Notes: generated by a model not told the origin, from the letters alone. Shown: positions 12,330 through 24,341, numbered from the stretch's first letter. The stretch is DNA of 64,000 bases from Atherix ibis (GCA_958298945.1 OY282610.1:20484233-20548232), one strand, 5' to 3'. Made by a program: numbers and translations.

Positions 12330-13146
12330 CGAGGTCTGTTCAAAAAGTATCGCGAATTTTTTTTCCCGCGGGTTACGTATATTCGATTTTCGATTTTTTT
12401 TGTGGCGTTATGTTGGTACTCATGTCTCTCACTTATGCCGACAAGTTCTGCCATTTTCAAATGTTCAGTTAATTTTAGACAGCTGCTTTGATTGCACGTA
12501 TTTTGACTCGTCTGTTGGACTATGTCCGCGACGACCCACATTTGCTCCAGAGGGGCCATAACTGGTGAAGAATCATGGGTTTATGGTTATGAAGTGGAAA
12601 CCAAAGCTCAATCATCCCAATGGAAGCTGCCGCACGAGCCAAGACCGAACAAATCGCGCCAAGTTCGGTCGAATGTGAAGGTTTTGCTTACAGTTTTCTT
12701 CGATTGCAGGGGCGTGGTGCATCATAAATTATTGCCACAGGGTAGAACGGTCAATAAGGAATATTACCTGCAAGTTATGCGCAAGTTGCAGAAACGCCCG
12801 GATTTGTGTAAGAATAAAAATTGGCTCTTGCCATTTTTGGCCAAAAACAGCACACTAATAATGACGCAGCCACTGTATTCCCCAGATCTGGCACCCTGTG
12901 ACTTTTTCTTGTTTTCGAAACTGACGATCCCCATGAAAGGACGACGCTACGCTATGATTGAGGAGATAAAGACGGCATCGAAGCATTTCATGATTTTTTA
13001 AATGCTTCGAGGATTGGAAAAAACGTTGGCACAAGTGTATAATATCTGGTGGGGATTATTTTGAAGGGGACAAAATAGATATTCATGCATAAATAAATAA
13101 TTTTTGAAAAAACACAAAATTCGCGATACTTTTTGAACAGACCTTG
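12330..13146 (+). mobile_element. Mariner element copy 1, internally deleted
   Basis: About 817 bp bounded by TA on both sides and by inverted repeats: gaggtctgttcaaaaagta at the left, and its complement tactttttgaacagacc at the right. The transposase-like protein is encoded on the plus strand from about 12555. It contains EESWVYGYEVETKAQSSQWK (first catalytic region), then VRSNVKVLLTVFFDCRGVVH, and finally YSPDLAPCDFFLFSK with the third catalytic Asp. The N-terminal helix-turn-helix domains are absent, because the coding part begins just before the first catalytic motif. The segment expected to hold the second Asp (HHDNAPA in sister copies) is also deleted. The copy cannot be autonomous. Confidence 0.9.
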
Positions 13147-13469
13147 TATATGAAAAAGGTAAATTTTTTGAAAATAACAAATAAAAACTGGAATTTGTCA
13201 AGACCGGCTAGACCGATTAGAAGTATCAGGACTTTTTAGTGATTGCAATTTTTTTTTTTTAAATTGAATTTTCTAACACCTTATTTGAACTGCTTCAATT
13301 TAATGCTAAAATAGAATATTTAAAAAAAACTAGTCTAATGCCACCTTAGAAGTAACCATTCCTATTACAATATATCAATTCCTGTTGAATTTAATGATAT
13401 AAATCCACTTTAAATCTCCTCTATCTGATATTTTTTTTAAATAATAATTTATATGATCGTGTGGATTCT

Positions 13470-13880
13470 GTCGAAGTTAATTGATTTCAAAAATGCCCAT
13501 CGCCCGATCGGTAATTATTCAAGATGGCATACGACATTTGCGAATAAAATTTCGATTAATCGTCTGCGATGGTGAAATAAAGTGTAAAAGTGGGCGTCCG
13601 AGTGACAATGACAGCAGCATCAGGTCAGTACGATTACGCGTTATAAAATTTACGACACCACGACGCAAGGTCGTACGTTCATTAAGAGACCTCAACGTAA
13701 TCATTTGGCTACATTCAACGTCTCTGTTCTGACCAGTTTGGCTCTTATGGCCATCGAAAGAAAAGATATGCGCACTAAAGGTCATCGGACCTCATTGGCA
13801 GATTTACGAAAGAGAAGAAGACCCTACCAACAAGCATGTGGACGTAATGATTACCTTTAATTGGTATAAAACTCGTTAGC
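13470..13880 (+). other. Moderately GC-richer block, possible transposon remnant
   Basis: The composition here is less AT-rich than its surroundings and a plus-strand frame runs 13481-13732. Past a frameshift near 13710 the reading becomes TSLALMAIERKDMRTK, which faintly resembles the 'LxGLALMxIxRD' C-terminal part of hAT transposases. The match is too short to rely on. It could equally be an unknown repeat. Confidence 0.3.
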
Positions 13881-14148
13881 TTTGCGTGTAAAACAAGACA
13901 TATTTTACGTAAATTTTACATTTCTTCTTTTGCACTTTCTTCCTATTCCGACAATTGGCCAACTAAAAGTGAAAAGCTTATTAAAATTATGGAACCACAT
14001 AAAATTTTGACTCAATCAATGACCAAATAATGGATGAAAGAAAATCTTAGTAAATTGAAATGTGGAAGCAGTAGAAGATGTCCGAATGTAAGAACAATTA
14101 ATCTTTTTTATTTTCTTTAAGTTTGTTGTTGTTATTCAAAACTATGGC

Positions 14149-14232
14149 AATCTCAATCGTAATCGTTATCGTAACCGTAATCGTAATCGTAATTATTATC
14201 ATAATCGCCATTGCCATCGCTATCGATATTAC
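14149..14232. repeat. Degenerate hexanucleotide repeat (ATCGTA-like)
   Basis: Repeats of atcgta/atcgtt/atcata/atcgcc run in register for about 84 bp, a decayed simple-sequence tract. Confidence 0.8.
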
Positions 14233-14714
14233 CGCAACGACCATCTTTACCAGCCAGATTCAGCATCATTTTAAGATTTTTTAAAGATTAACATTACATA
14301 ATTCGAGTTGTTTCTTAGTCAGCTCTGAGTTATTATAGCCATTATCCATCGTTTATAGGCACTCACATCTTTTTTAGGTATCATAAGCCGTCGCTAACAG
14401 GTATTGTAGGTCAGGTGGCTCTTTCAGACTCAATTGTCTGAAAATACTTTTGTTTTCATTTCTAGTTTTGTGGTTAATTTTCTTAAGAAAGTGGAATAAA
14501 AACAACAAAAAAATCCAGACTGAAAATGTCGAAATTTTTTTTTATTTTTTTTTGGTTTTGGTTTTTTTTTGCCAAAAAAAAATTATGCTATCATAAAACA
14601 CAAAACTAGATGGTACTTGTGAAGATTTTTTTAGTATCAGCATCGAGTTGACCTATTCGTCAAGATGTCAGAGCGCCGACTATTTTTATTTTTTTTTTTT
14701 TTGAATACGTGCTC

Positions 14715-14905
14715 ATGTAAATTGGAAAATATTTGCAAAAATTGTGACGGTGATGATGGACGAAAGTCACCTTTGGTTTGGCATTTGAACGATGCCAACT
14801 TTTTGTTCTTTTTATGGTATTTCTGTGCATATTACTTGCATTGAAATTATTTAGTTTTCTTACAAGCGACTCTGGGCTCGTATTCGTTCCCATTAGTTAT
14901 GAGCG
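14715..14905 (+). pseudogene. Possible Tc3-like transposase scrap
   Basis: The plus strand reads VTVMMDESHLWFGI around 14745-14785, reminiscent of the (F)SDExHFWLxG first-Asp motif, followed by an in-frame stop. It is short and badly decayed, so the call rests on one motif. Confidence 0.3.
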
Positions 14906-14999
14906 GAATTGAAGAAATGCAGTTTCTTTTTTTTCTCCAAAGAAGTTGATGACTAATTTACCAGCTGCTTTTTTCTTCTTCTTCTATAGTGTAAGTAAT

Positions 15000-15485
15000 A
15001 ATTATTTAATTTCTGAATAATATTCACCTACTAGTGTCTTTTTTAAAATACTAGCTGACATGTTTTCATTTTTGTCTCTGTCCATTTATTGTAGTAGTGA
15101 TTTTCTAGCAATTTAACTACAGTAATTATTATTTAAATTTTATATTGTAAAAAATTAATACATTTAGTATTTGATAATTTTATAAAACAATTATTATTTT
15201 TTATGCTAAATAAAAATTATAGAGTAATTTTCTACTCTTTTATAAAAAAGTTTTATAGCATATACGAAAAATTTTATCGTAATTCAAAAAAAAATTTAAA
15301 AAAAATCTTAAAATAGTTTTATTAATAAGGACACTTAATCTGTAAAATTGAATATAAAATTTTTTTTTAATCCAAATATCTGTTAATACTAAAGATTCTG
15401 ATATATTCCCTATAATAGCTGGTGTTCCTCATGGCAGTATTCTTGGTCCACTCTTCTACAATATTTATATTTGATTTTTCATTAA
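15000..15485 (+). repeat. Interspersed repeat ending in a reverse-transcriptase scrap (copy 1)
   Basis: This stretch matches 51535-52015 over nearly its whole length in the same orientation, for example tattcacctactagtgt and ttttcatttttgtctctgtcc. Near its right end (15419-15470) the plus strand reads GVPHGSILGPLFYN, the conserved RT motif around GVPQGSxLGP of jockey-type LINEs. The rest is AT-rich and non-coding. Confidence 0.75.
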
Positions 15486-15609
15486 GAACGTTTTACTTTT
15501 CAAATTCAATTGAACATCTTATTTATAAGAAATAATAAATATTTTTTATGTAAAATAACAAAAAATTTAATACAATTATTATTTAAAAATAATATTTTAC
15601 AAAAAGCTC

Positions 15610-15690
15610 TACCTACAGCTTCGGTTAAACGAGATGATTCGTGAGCTCAAATTTTTGGATGACTCTTTCGTATAAATCGGGTAGAATCCC
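15610..15690 (-). pseudogene. Tc3-like transposase C-terminal fragment
   Basis: The minus strand has the string 'gagtcatccaaaaatttgag' within a block that recurs with changes at about 51412, 52160 and 61258. In the 52-kb copy it lies downstream of a recognisable FSDExHF motif, so it marks the C-terminal end of the same transposase type. Here it is joined directly to the 3' part of a mariner. Confidence 0.5.
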
Positions 15691-16379
15691 ACCTCCTCAA
15701 TCGTAGCGTAGTGTCATCCTTTCATGGGGCTCTTCAGTTTCGGGAACAAGAAAAAGTCACAGGGGGCCAGATCTGTGGAATACAGTGGCTGCAGCATTAT
15801 AAGTGTGTTGTTTTTGGCCAAAAATTCGAGAGCAGGGGCGTTATCATGGTGCAAAAGCCAATTTTTGTTCTTCCACAAGTCCGGGTGTTTCTGGCGGATT
15901 GCTTCGCGCAACTTGCGCATTATTTGCAGGTAATATTCCTTATTAACCGTTCTAACCTGTGGCAAGAACTCATGATGCACCACGACCCTGCAACTGTAAG
16001 CAAAACCTTAACATTCGATGGAACTTTTTTCCATTGAAATAATTGAGCTTTGGTTTCTACGTCATAACATAAACCCATGATTCGTCATCAGTTATGACTC
16101 TCTGGAGCAAAATTGGGTTGTCGCAGACAGAGTCCAACAGCTCCTTAGCAATGTTAATGCGATGCTGTTTTTGGCCGAAATTGAGCAATAATCGAAGACA
16201 AGTCAAAACACGTGCAAGTAAAGCAGCTGTCAAAAATTAACTGAATATTCAAAATGGCCGAACTTGTCAGCATAAGTGAGAGACATGAGTACCAACATAA
16301 CACCACAAAACAATCGAAAATCGATTTTTTTTGAACCCGCGAAAATTCAAAATTAGCAATACTTTTTGAACAGACCTCG
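15691..16379 (-). mobile_element. Mariner element copy 2, 3'-truncated
   Basis: Minus-strand copy of the 12.3-kb mariner family. Its 5' terminal repeat ends at 16379 beside TA. Reading leftwards come the FGQKQHRINIAKELL segment, DDESWVY (first Asp, just past a frameshifted stretch), EYYLQIMRKLREAIRQK, LLHHDNAPALEFLAKNNT with the second Asp, and YSTDLAPCDFFLFPKLK with the third. It stops within the section after MKG and is fused to Tc3-like sequence at about 15690. Like copy 1 it lacks the N-terminal DNA-binding domains. Frameshifts occur around 16000-16100. Confidence 0.88.
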
Positions 16380-16399
16380 TATAAAAAATTTCAGTATCA

Positions 16400-19300
16400 T
16401 AAGAAAATGTTGAAAAATTATAAAAATATTCAACAAAATACAAAAATGGCTGATTTTATATTGTCTGACAGGAGCGTCTGTCAGAATTTTCTTAGACGAT
16501 GGCCCAATGATGCGGTATCATACAAAATAGAAATAAATAATTTTGCTATGAAAAACAAAATTTAAGTATGCATTAAAATAAAATCAAAAAAAAAATACAT
16601 TTACTTAAAACAGCCACTTTCAAAATATTATAAATTTGTTGTTGGGGTCACTAGTCATATTTGTTAAGATAATAGACTCAAACCTATGGATGAGTTGTAG
16701 TGATTATGCGGATAGAAGAAGTTTTTAAAAAAAATACCCCAGCTTATTAAGGATTTAAAAAGAAAAACCTGAATTCATTTTAAAAAAATGAATATATAAG
16801 AGAAAATACCACATCAAATAGAATTCATATTATATTTTAATAAGGACTAAATTTAACAAAAACAAAAAAACAAAAAACAAGAGAAAACATAACAGAAATT
16901 TTATTCAAATCCTTGATTTCTGGACATATTTATAATGGACCAGCTGATTATTCGTTGTTTATTTTTCTGTAAATTCTCTAAAAGCCATTTTTTCTTTATT
17001 GATTGAATAAAGAAAAAAACCAACTAAAAAAAACAATTTTTATTGTAGTTTTTTTATTTTTGTTTTTGTTTGAATTTTTGCTAAGGGAAAATATCAACCC
17101 TTCTCTATTCCGTTGTGATATACTAAAAGAAAAGAAATCTGTTCTACACAAAACCAACAGGACACGATTTATCAAATCGAATCGAAAAAGAATCAAACAA
17201 ATTCAATCAAAGATGTAGAAAAACATAGTGAAGCAAAATAGATAGAATGGTATTTTTTTTGAGAGGTGGGGGGAAAGGGGAGTATAATGGTATAAAAACA
17301 AATTATAGAAAATAATATAAAATGGAAGAAAATATGCTGAGCATAAAAGTAAAGCTGAGACAATTTCTTAATGTCGAATTGAAGAGGCCAAAAAGAAAAA
17401 AAAGAAAAAAAAAACCCCACATAATAAAAAAAGAGGCCAAAACCAAAGTTGCCATTAAATTGAGATGGCCACCTAACAATTGGTAGCAAGGACTAACAAT
17501 AAGTTACAAATCACAATCCGCTATATGGGTACGTGCTCCCTTTAATAGCCACATATCAATATTTGAAGCATATCAATATCCTGTTGTTTATATACGGACA
17601 TGGGGATATTTTTACGGTTCCTGCTCCTGTTTATATATATATACATTTTTTTTTATAAAATTTCATATCTGGTAAGGTTATCCCTGGTTCGTTGACGTGT
17701 ACTAAACGAATTGAACCGCCCAAAGTGTATGCAGAAAAAAAAGGACATTATCGAATTTGTTACATATCATTACACAGCGAAATTTTATTATTGTCGTACA
17801 ATTTAGTCCTTCCTATTTGGTCCTGTTTCTTATCCCTATCGTCCAGAGACATATGTATACTGTCTCGATGGAAGTTCAAAGGAAATTTTCTAGTTAACTC
17901 TAAGTGGTCGTATATTTACATATTATACAAACAAGCCAATCGTATAGATTTTTGATCAATTTCATCCCTTTCCAAATGAATTTGAAAAAAAAAATTCCTT
18001 TTTCTTTTATGGCCTTTACTTTTTTTGAGAATATATGTTAGTGCAAAAAACAAAAAAAAATTACCAACTAATGTACATACATCACAAGTCTAATTTTAGT
18101 AAACCAATTCACTATTCATCTATGTATTTTCAATAATATTAAAGATTTCTGATTCTGTTTTATAAAAAGATTTTTTAAAGCAAATTTTAACTACAATATA
18201 TTGGAAAATAGTCATTTTTGTTAATTCTTTTTTAATATTGTAATTATTTAATTCAATTATAAGAAAACAAAAAGAAAAATAGAAATCTTGTAAATGATCG
18301 GAAATAATAATTAATACAATTAACATAAAATGTTATAAGTTCAAATTTTATTATACAATATACTATATAATATTATATAGAATTTATATTAGATAGGACA
18401 TGTGCTGAAAATTTATTTAATATCACACAATACAAAAGGTACATTAAAGAGTTCAATAAAATCACTGAATTTATTCGATGGTAGTACGAGTATATTCATC
18501 TTAAACTGATACAGACACTCTGACTGGTTCGTAGTCTGATTTTTATGCGATTTCTCGCGAATATTCTGTAATATTTTATATGATTTGGTATATATTATCA
18601 GACTTGGGGGAGGGGGGGGGGGTATGGGGGTGGTGGTTATTGGTAAGGATGATCACCCTCTAATATTTGTGCGTAAGTTATTTGTTCAAATCACCAATGC
18701 CATACCAGTCACCAACAGTCGTTTCGATTTTACATATATGCACGAGCACTCTGTCTATATTGTATTGTAGAATGATTCGCTATAAAATGAACAAATTCAA
18801 ATTGATGGACACGTAGAAAAATCGATGGACTCATAGGTTGGCCAAATACACCGAAAACATTATGGATCCTTGAATAGTTGGTAAGGCGAACGGTCCAAAT
18901 CATAACCTTTTGCATACAAATATGCTCAAGGATATATATTCATGAGTAATTTACATCATCGTTGGATGTACTTACTTCTGCTTTGCTGTCCCATCATATG
19001 TGTATATTTGTACATAATTTCACACATCTACACATATCAACATATTCATATTACTTTTACTTATTATTTAACTGTGTACACATGCATAAACGAAACTACG
19101 AGTAATAAAAATCCCAAAACAACACAAACAGAAATCGAGGACTCTGTGCGCGCAATGATTCCGCATTAAAATCGGCGATCCATTCCGGTGACTTGCACTT
19201 TTATGCGGCCATGCCCCAACGTTTATGTTCAGTTATGGTAAATCATAAATCTGACTATGCCAAATGATGAACCCATTTCGTTAGAATAACATAGTCCATA

Positions 19301-20920
19301 TCAATCCTTTCTCCTTTCACCTTTCACTCCCTTCCACTTTAGCTACCAATATTGTGAATTATTATTGCGACCGCGACTTTTTAAAGGTGTCATCCTCGCA
19401 TGTACTAGTAGTACGTCTGCCTTTGGTCGGTATAGTAGTAATGTTGTAGAATTTTTCTTCTACCATATACCACCGATTTTTTTTTTTACCAATAGTATAT
19501 TATTTCGATATTTTATAAATAGGGGTGGTTGAGTAGATTTTTGTATCAATCTAACAACGGCTCGTGTAAATTTTTCAAAGCAAAAGAAATTTTATGGTGA
19601 ATTTTTGCATTTATCAATGCCCCCCACCCGTCTGAACAATACAAATTTCAAAGACAGTATTCGATTTGCAATAATTCAAGTGATGGATTCTCATTCTCGG
19701 AATGATATAAATAAATTCTGAATGTAACCAAAAAGTATCTCTAAGTAGAGTAGAAAATATTCTTATTTTTTTTTTTTTATTCTAAAAGGAAAATTCTTTA
19801 TTTTTAGATTTTACCTTAGAATATAGTTGAAAAATTATATTCAGATTAAAAAAAAATATATTGTAGAATTGGGACCGATATTATTCATTATAGAAAAAAG
19901 TTCATTTTTCTTTTTTATCTTTAAAAAATTTAGAAAATTCCTAATCTTAACTAAGAAAATCTTTCCCTAATTATTGGGAAAACTATCAATAAATAGAACA
20001 ACTTTTAAAAGATGATTAATTTTTATTATTCGATAATATTAGGTGTATTTATATGGGGGGAAAAAATTCGTATCTATGATCAAAAATTATATTGTATAAA
20101 AGATTTACTTTAAATTCGAGTTGATTTATTTGTCAAGCAATCTAATAGTAAATACATCTTATTTTTTTATTTTGAAATTTATTAAGGGTTTCTGCTGTTT
20201 TTATCAATAAAAATATAAAAATTCAATTTGATTGGCGCAAAATACCAACTATTTCCGATGGCTTATTGGAATTTTCTTATATAGTCAGTATACAAACCAT
20301 CAGGATGATAATAGTCTATACAAAAATATTTTTTTTTTTTAAAACGGATTGAGCCTATAGTAATAAGCATAGACACACTCCTGTTAAAATGTTCGATGAA
20401 AATATGAAATTTTAAAGAATATCAATTATTATCGAAAAAAGATCTATTAAATTTTAAAGAATTTCAAAAAATCATACCAGAAAATTACAATAGATAATAT
20501 TATTAATAAATACTAAATCAGAAGATGACATCCTATTAGTCAATACAAGATCCATTAGAATAGCGAATGCAATTAATTAGAAAAACGAACAGTTCTGTTG
20601 GATTGCGTCTCTGATAAGTAAAGGAGGAAAATCAACTGAGTCTTGACTATGGATAGAAAATTGTCATATTAAATAATAAAAAGTAATTAATTCAAAATTG
20701 AAGAAAAACTATTAAAATTTTTGTATTTTTCGATTTTGTTTTATATTTACAACTATAAAGAGCGTTTGAATAAACGGATGTGAAATTTTTTTATAATAGG
20801 CGGCAAAAGTAGCACTTAAGTTACGATGGATTGTGTAATTATGAACATTAATACAAAGGATCTTAGTTGAACAAGAAAATGAAGTTCGTAAGTCCAGATG
20901 GGTTTCAGAACTATGTCATT
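16400..20920. other. Long AT-rich stretch, no gene or element recognised
   Basis: I looked for exons flanked by splice sites and for transposase or RT motifs on both strands and saw none that I trust. Open frames here (for example 17193-17489 minus and 17692-17955 plus) are low-complexity or motif-free. The only notable item is the guanine-rich tract at 18606-18637. It could be intronic or intergenic. Confidence 0.45.
18606..18637 (+). other. Guanine-rich tract, potential G-quadruplex
   Basis: Runs of five, twelve and five G separated by one and three bases, followed by tggtgg, in otherwise AT-rich DNA. It fits the loose G-quadruplex pattern. Confidence 0.6.
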
Positions 20921-20939
20921 GTAAATTGGCTGCTTACTA

Positions 20940-22080
20940 TTTATCGATATATATTATTGGGCGACACCAGCGCGTCTTCACTCCAAGGAAATCAGGTCTT
21001 GTCGCTGCTACAGTCAATCGGAATATGGTCAATAGATCGACTTTAAAGTCGCTTAAGAATAGCATAGCCCGGGTAAAAGTTTAGACTGACAAGGCCTGTA
21101 AGCTTTTAGAGCATTTTAACATCCACAAAGGTCTCTGATAAGAAAATGATGCACTTTCATGCGTTCCCTTTAACCTGGAGCTAGAAAAATTTATTCGTGA
21201 AGAGTTATAGGTAATTATTAAGTCTGCCCAGCTTTTAGCATACACCGACGATATCGACATTAAGTATCGATCAGAAAGGGCTGTACGAGACGTATTTGTC
21301 AAGATTGAGCCGGCGGCGGATAATCTTGGGCTGCACATAAATAAAGGCCAAACAAAATAGATGGTGGTAGTGTAGGCATCCAACGATTGCTGGCAGCCAA
21401 CAGAGCCTATTTAGGTCAGTCTGAATTATTTCCTTCGAAAATTCTGACCATAACATGGAAGGTCAGGATTACTGCTGTAGAGAATATTAGTCTTGCCAGC
21501 CCTTCTGTATTCTTCGGAAACTTGGGTTCTTAGGCGAACTCTTATCCACGTTCGAGAAGAAGATCCTCTGAACAATTTTCGGCCCCTACATGAAGAATTT
21601 CGGAGCCTAATTAAAGACGAGATCCTCGAGAGTTACCGTGATCACCCAGTTGTGGATAAAAGATAATTGCAAAATATTATGGTGGAATGGACATTTAATC
21701 CGTATGAGTGAGGAAGATCCTACCCGGAAGGTCTGCAGTGGCTACATTTATGATCCCAGAAGTGTGGAAGTGGATGAACATGGCGTGATGCTGGGATACG
21801 TGGAGTTATTTGCTTCAGTGGGCATACACCGAACTACCGGTTATCACACCGCTGATTATGATAAAGATTTATCGATAGTTTAGATTGTCCATCTAATAAA
21901 ATAAATAATTGTCTGTATCGTCAGCTAAGTTCAAGCCTTTTTAGTCGCGTATGGCGGATTCAAGTTGCACAATTTAGATTTCGCAGGTATTATACTGCCC
22001 TTAAGGAACAGTGGGAAGGTTGGCTTCCGACAAAGAATAAAAGTAGCGTGTTCACTTTTTTTCGTCATGTACTTTAATTC
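20940..22080 (+). pseudogene. Non-LTR retrotransposon reverse transcriptase remnant
   Basis: Plus-strand fragments in several frames spell a LINE reverse transcriptase: FNILKGLRQENALSCVPFNL near 21110-21175, then QLLAYTDDIDIKYRSERAV near 21230-21290, covering the YADD active site (here YTDD), followed by NLGLHINKGQTK. Further on, LWWNGHLIRMSEEDPTRKV (about 21677-21735) matches the C-terminal part of the same insect LINE type. Stops and frameshifts interrupt it throughout. The clade is not assigned. A related C-terminal scrap lies at 55533-55740. Confidence 0.75.
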
Positions 22081-22199
22081 TTCCTCTCATAAGCTTTTTT
22101 TAGAGTTTTAGGATGTAAGTACTATTGAAGTGTTGTAACTGCAAGGTTAGAATATTTGCTAGCTATTTAGAATATCACTATTATTAATAAAAATATTGC

Positions 22200-22900
22200 T
22201 GTTTGGTTTTCCATGTTTTTTTTTTTGACAGATCACGTGTGACACGTGATATATGTCAAAGTCAAAAGTGCTCAGTGAGCATTGCGATTTTATCATGGAA
22301 AGATATCAACTTGAGGAAAATTAGTTTTTTAACCAAAAAAATTGCGTTCAGCGACGAAACTCATTTCTGGTTGAATGGGTATGTTAATAAGCACACTTGT
22401 CACATTTGGTCTGATGAAGAACCATAGACAAAACAATAACTGCCATTGCACATAGAAAAATGCACTGTTTGGTGCGGTTTATGTTGGAATCAGAGGTCCG
22501 TATTTCTTTAAAGATGACGCTGGCCACAACGTTACCGTCAATGATTTCGAACTTTTTTTTACCCAAAAGTGCAAGAACTGCATCTGATCGATATGTGGTT
22601 TCAACAAAACGGTGCCACATGCCACACAGCACGTAGAACAATAGACGAATTGAGATATGAGTTCAGTGAGCAATTTATCTCACGTTTCGGACCTATTTTT
22701 TATGGGGCTACGTAAAGTCACTCGTATATGCCGATAAAGCAGCGTTATTGGCAGCCTTGGAAGACAATATTATACGTGTTATTATTTTGATAGCAGCCGA
22801 AATGCTCGAAAAAGTGATTCCCAATTGGACCTCTCGCATGGATCACTTAAAACGTAGTCGTGTCCGATATTTACATAAAATAATCTTTAAAAAGTGCTTT
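22200..22900 (+). pseudogene. Tc3-like transposase remnant, copy A
   Basis: The left part has the ttttgacagatcacgtgtga leader also seen at 40.5 kb. The coding part reads KIAFSDETHFWLNGYVNK (22340-22393), with the first catalytic Asp, and later HLIDMWFQQNGATCHTARRT (about 22580-22640). The second catalytic position, normally the Asp of QQDGATCHT, is Asn here. Several stops and frameshifts follow. The C-terminal end reads RYLHKIIFKK and passes at about 22890-22905 directly into jockey-like LINE sequence. Confidence 0.85.
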
Positions 22901-23320
22901 CAGAAACCTACAATCCCATATAAAGAGTCTTTAAGACTGGTTTATGAGGTGAATAGTAAAATTAAATGAGCAGAAGATCGTTCATTTTACCTTCACCCTC
23001 TACAAAGATTCCCTAATCTCAATATACCTTAATGGCAACATCATTCCATTAAAAGACAAGGTATGCTATCTGGGACTCCGAAAAATGGTTGATGTTCCGT
23101 TCTATATTCGTAACAAAGTTATTCATCGTGACCTAAATGTTGTTCATAACTTATGTGTTTCTCGTTATAAAAAGTTGTATTCCCAAATATCCTATCACAA
23201 TAATTTCTCGTTATAAAAAGTTACTTTCCTTATAAACACCCATCGACGTTTCAAGAGAAATTGGTCAACAGATTTCTTGAGGCGTTAATATGTCTCGTTA
23301 GATAGAGAAACGCCAATGGG
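22901..23320 (+). pseudogene. Jockey-like LINE fragment fused to the Tc3-like remnant
   Basis: The plus strand reads FTLYKDSLISIYLNGNIIPL, then KDKVCYLGLRKMVDVPFYIR and NKVIHRDLNVVHNLCVSRYK, the palm/thumb and C-terminal part of a jockey-clade reverse transcriptase. The same fusion occurs on the minus strand at 37555-38000. The sequence ends near 23310 (FLEALICLVR). Confidence 0.8.
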
Positions 23321-23770
23321 TGTTTACTCTCCATTGAGGTTGCGATGGATCACACTATTACGCACAAAAATGGGACCATCGACAATTGTTCAGAGAATTT
23401 TCGATTCTCGGGATCGTACTCGAATGGAATTAGAACGCTTGGTTGATTTCTATAAATTTGATATCCCAACTAATTCGAAAACTATGACCACTACCTTTCC
23501 TGACGATATCTCTATTCTTGCATTACTCTCCAATATCAAAATCGCTTCCAGAAACCTTCAATCCTATATCGAAAATCTTTAAGACTGGTTTACGAGATGG
23601 AGAGTCAAAGTAAATGGGCAGACGAATGATCATGTTATCCTAGACTTACTTGGAACGCTCATACGACAACAAATAGACTTGAACATAAAAGACATTATCG
23701 ACTACTACTTAGACTACTGGACAACCGATAAAAATTGACATTAAAAAATAAACTTTTTATAACTTTTGCA
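23321..23770 (+). pseudogene. Second jockey-like reverse transcriptase fragment
   Basis: Reads TTFPDDISILALLSNIKIAS (FADD-type active site with A changed to P), then NLQSYIENL, a stop, and DWFTRWRVKVNGQ. Past a frameshift come WNAHTTTNRLELK and a degraded tail. It overlaps in content with the neighbouring fragment, so two different copies of related LINEs lie side by side. Confidence 0.75.
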
Positions 23771-24330
23771 ATTTTTCTGTTGGTTTTTTTTTGTTGGAAA
23801 TTTGAAAGCCAAACACTTAAAAAATCACCCGTAATGCAGAATGGGTCCAAAAAAGCTACTTTGAGGAACACCAGCCCTAATACAAAAAAAAAAAACATTT
23901 GAATATTCATGGTCTTTTTATGATTTAAATTTCATAATTTCTCATATCCTTTTTTAATTACTGATTTTATACAATATATTTTTTTTTTTTAAAAAGCATT
24001 TCTCCATCATTTTTTGTTGTTGTTGTGGTTTTTTGCTAAAATAATTTATGAACAGTAGAAATACTGTTCATAAATTCAAACATGAAGAAAAAAAAAATTC
24101 GCAGCTTTTATAATTAATTCATTTTATTTTTGTAAAGGAAATACTGAAAGAGATTTTTACATTTTTCATAAATATACAGTTGATTTTTACATAACAATTG
24201 TTTGATTTTAACAAAAAAAAAAATTGGATTTTCATATTAACAGGTGAACTTAAAAATACAATAATTATAATAATAAGATTTTTTTCTTCTTCTTTTGTTA
24301 TTAGGGATTTTTTTTTTTTATGTATATTGT
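23771..24330. other. AT-rich spacer downstream of the cuticle gene
   Basis: Low-complexity AT-rich sequence with poly(T) runs. No motif was recognised. Confidence 0.45.
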
Positions 24331-24335
24331 ATTAT

Positions 24336-24341
24336 TTTATT
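24336..24341 (-). terminator. Poly(A) signal of the cuticle gene
   Basis: AATAAA on the minus strand about 60 bp past the stop codon. A second AATAAA overlaps the stop codon itself, so the distal one is the likelier processing signal. Confidence 0.6.

Noticed and set aside
15711..16037. Plus-strand open frames of up to 108 codons
   Set aside because: Antisense to the minus-strand mariner copy 2 (LLHHDNAPA and YSTDLAPCDFF read on the other strand).
17003..17489. Overlapping open frames on both strands
   Set aside because: Lys/Phe-rich readings of A/T homopolymers with no motif.
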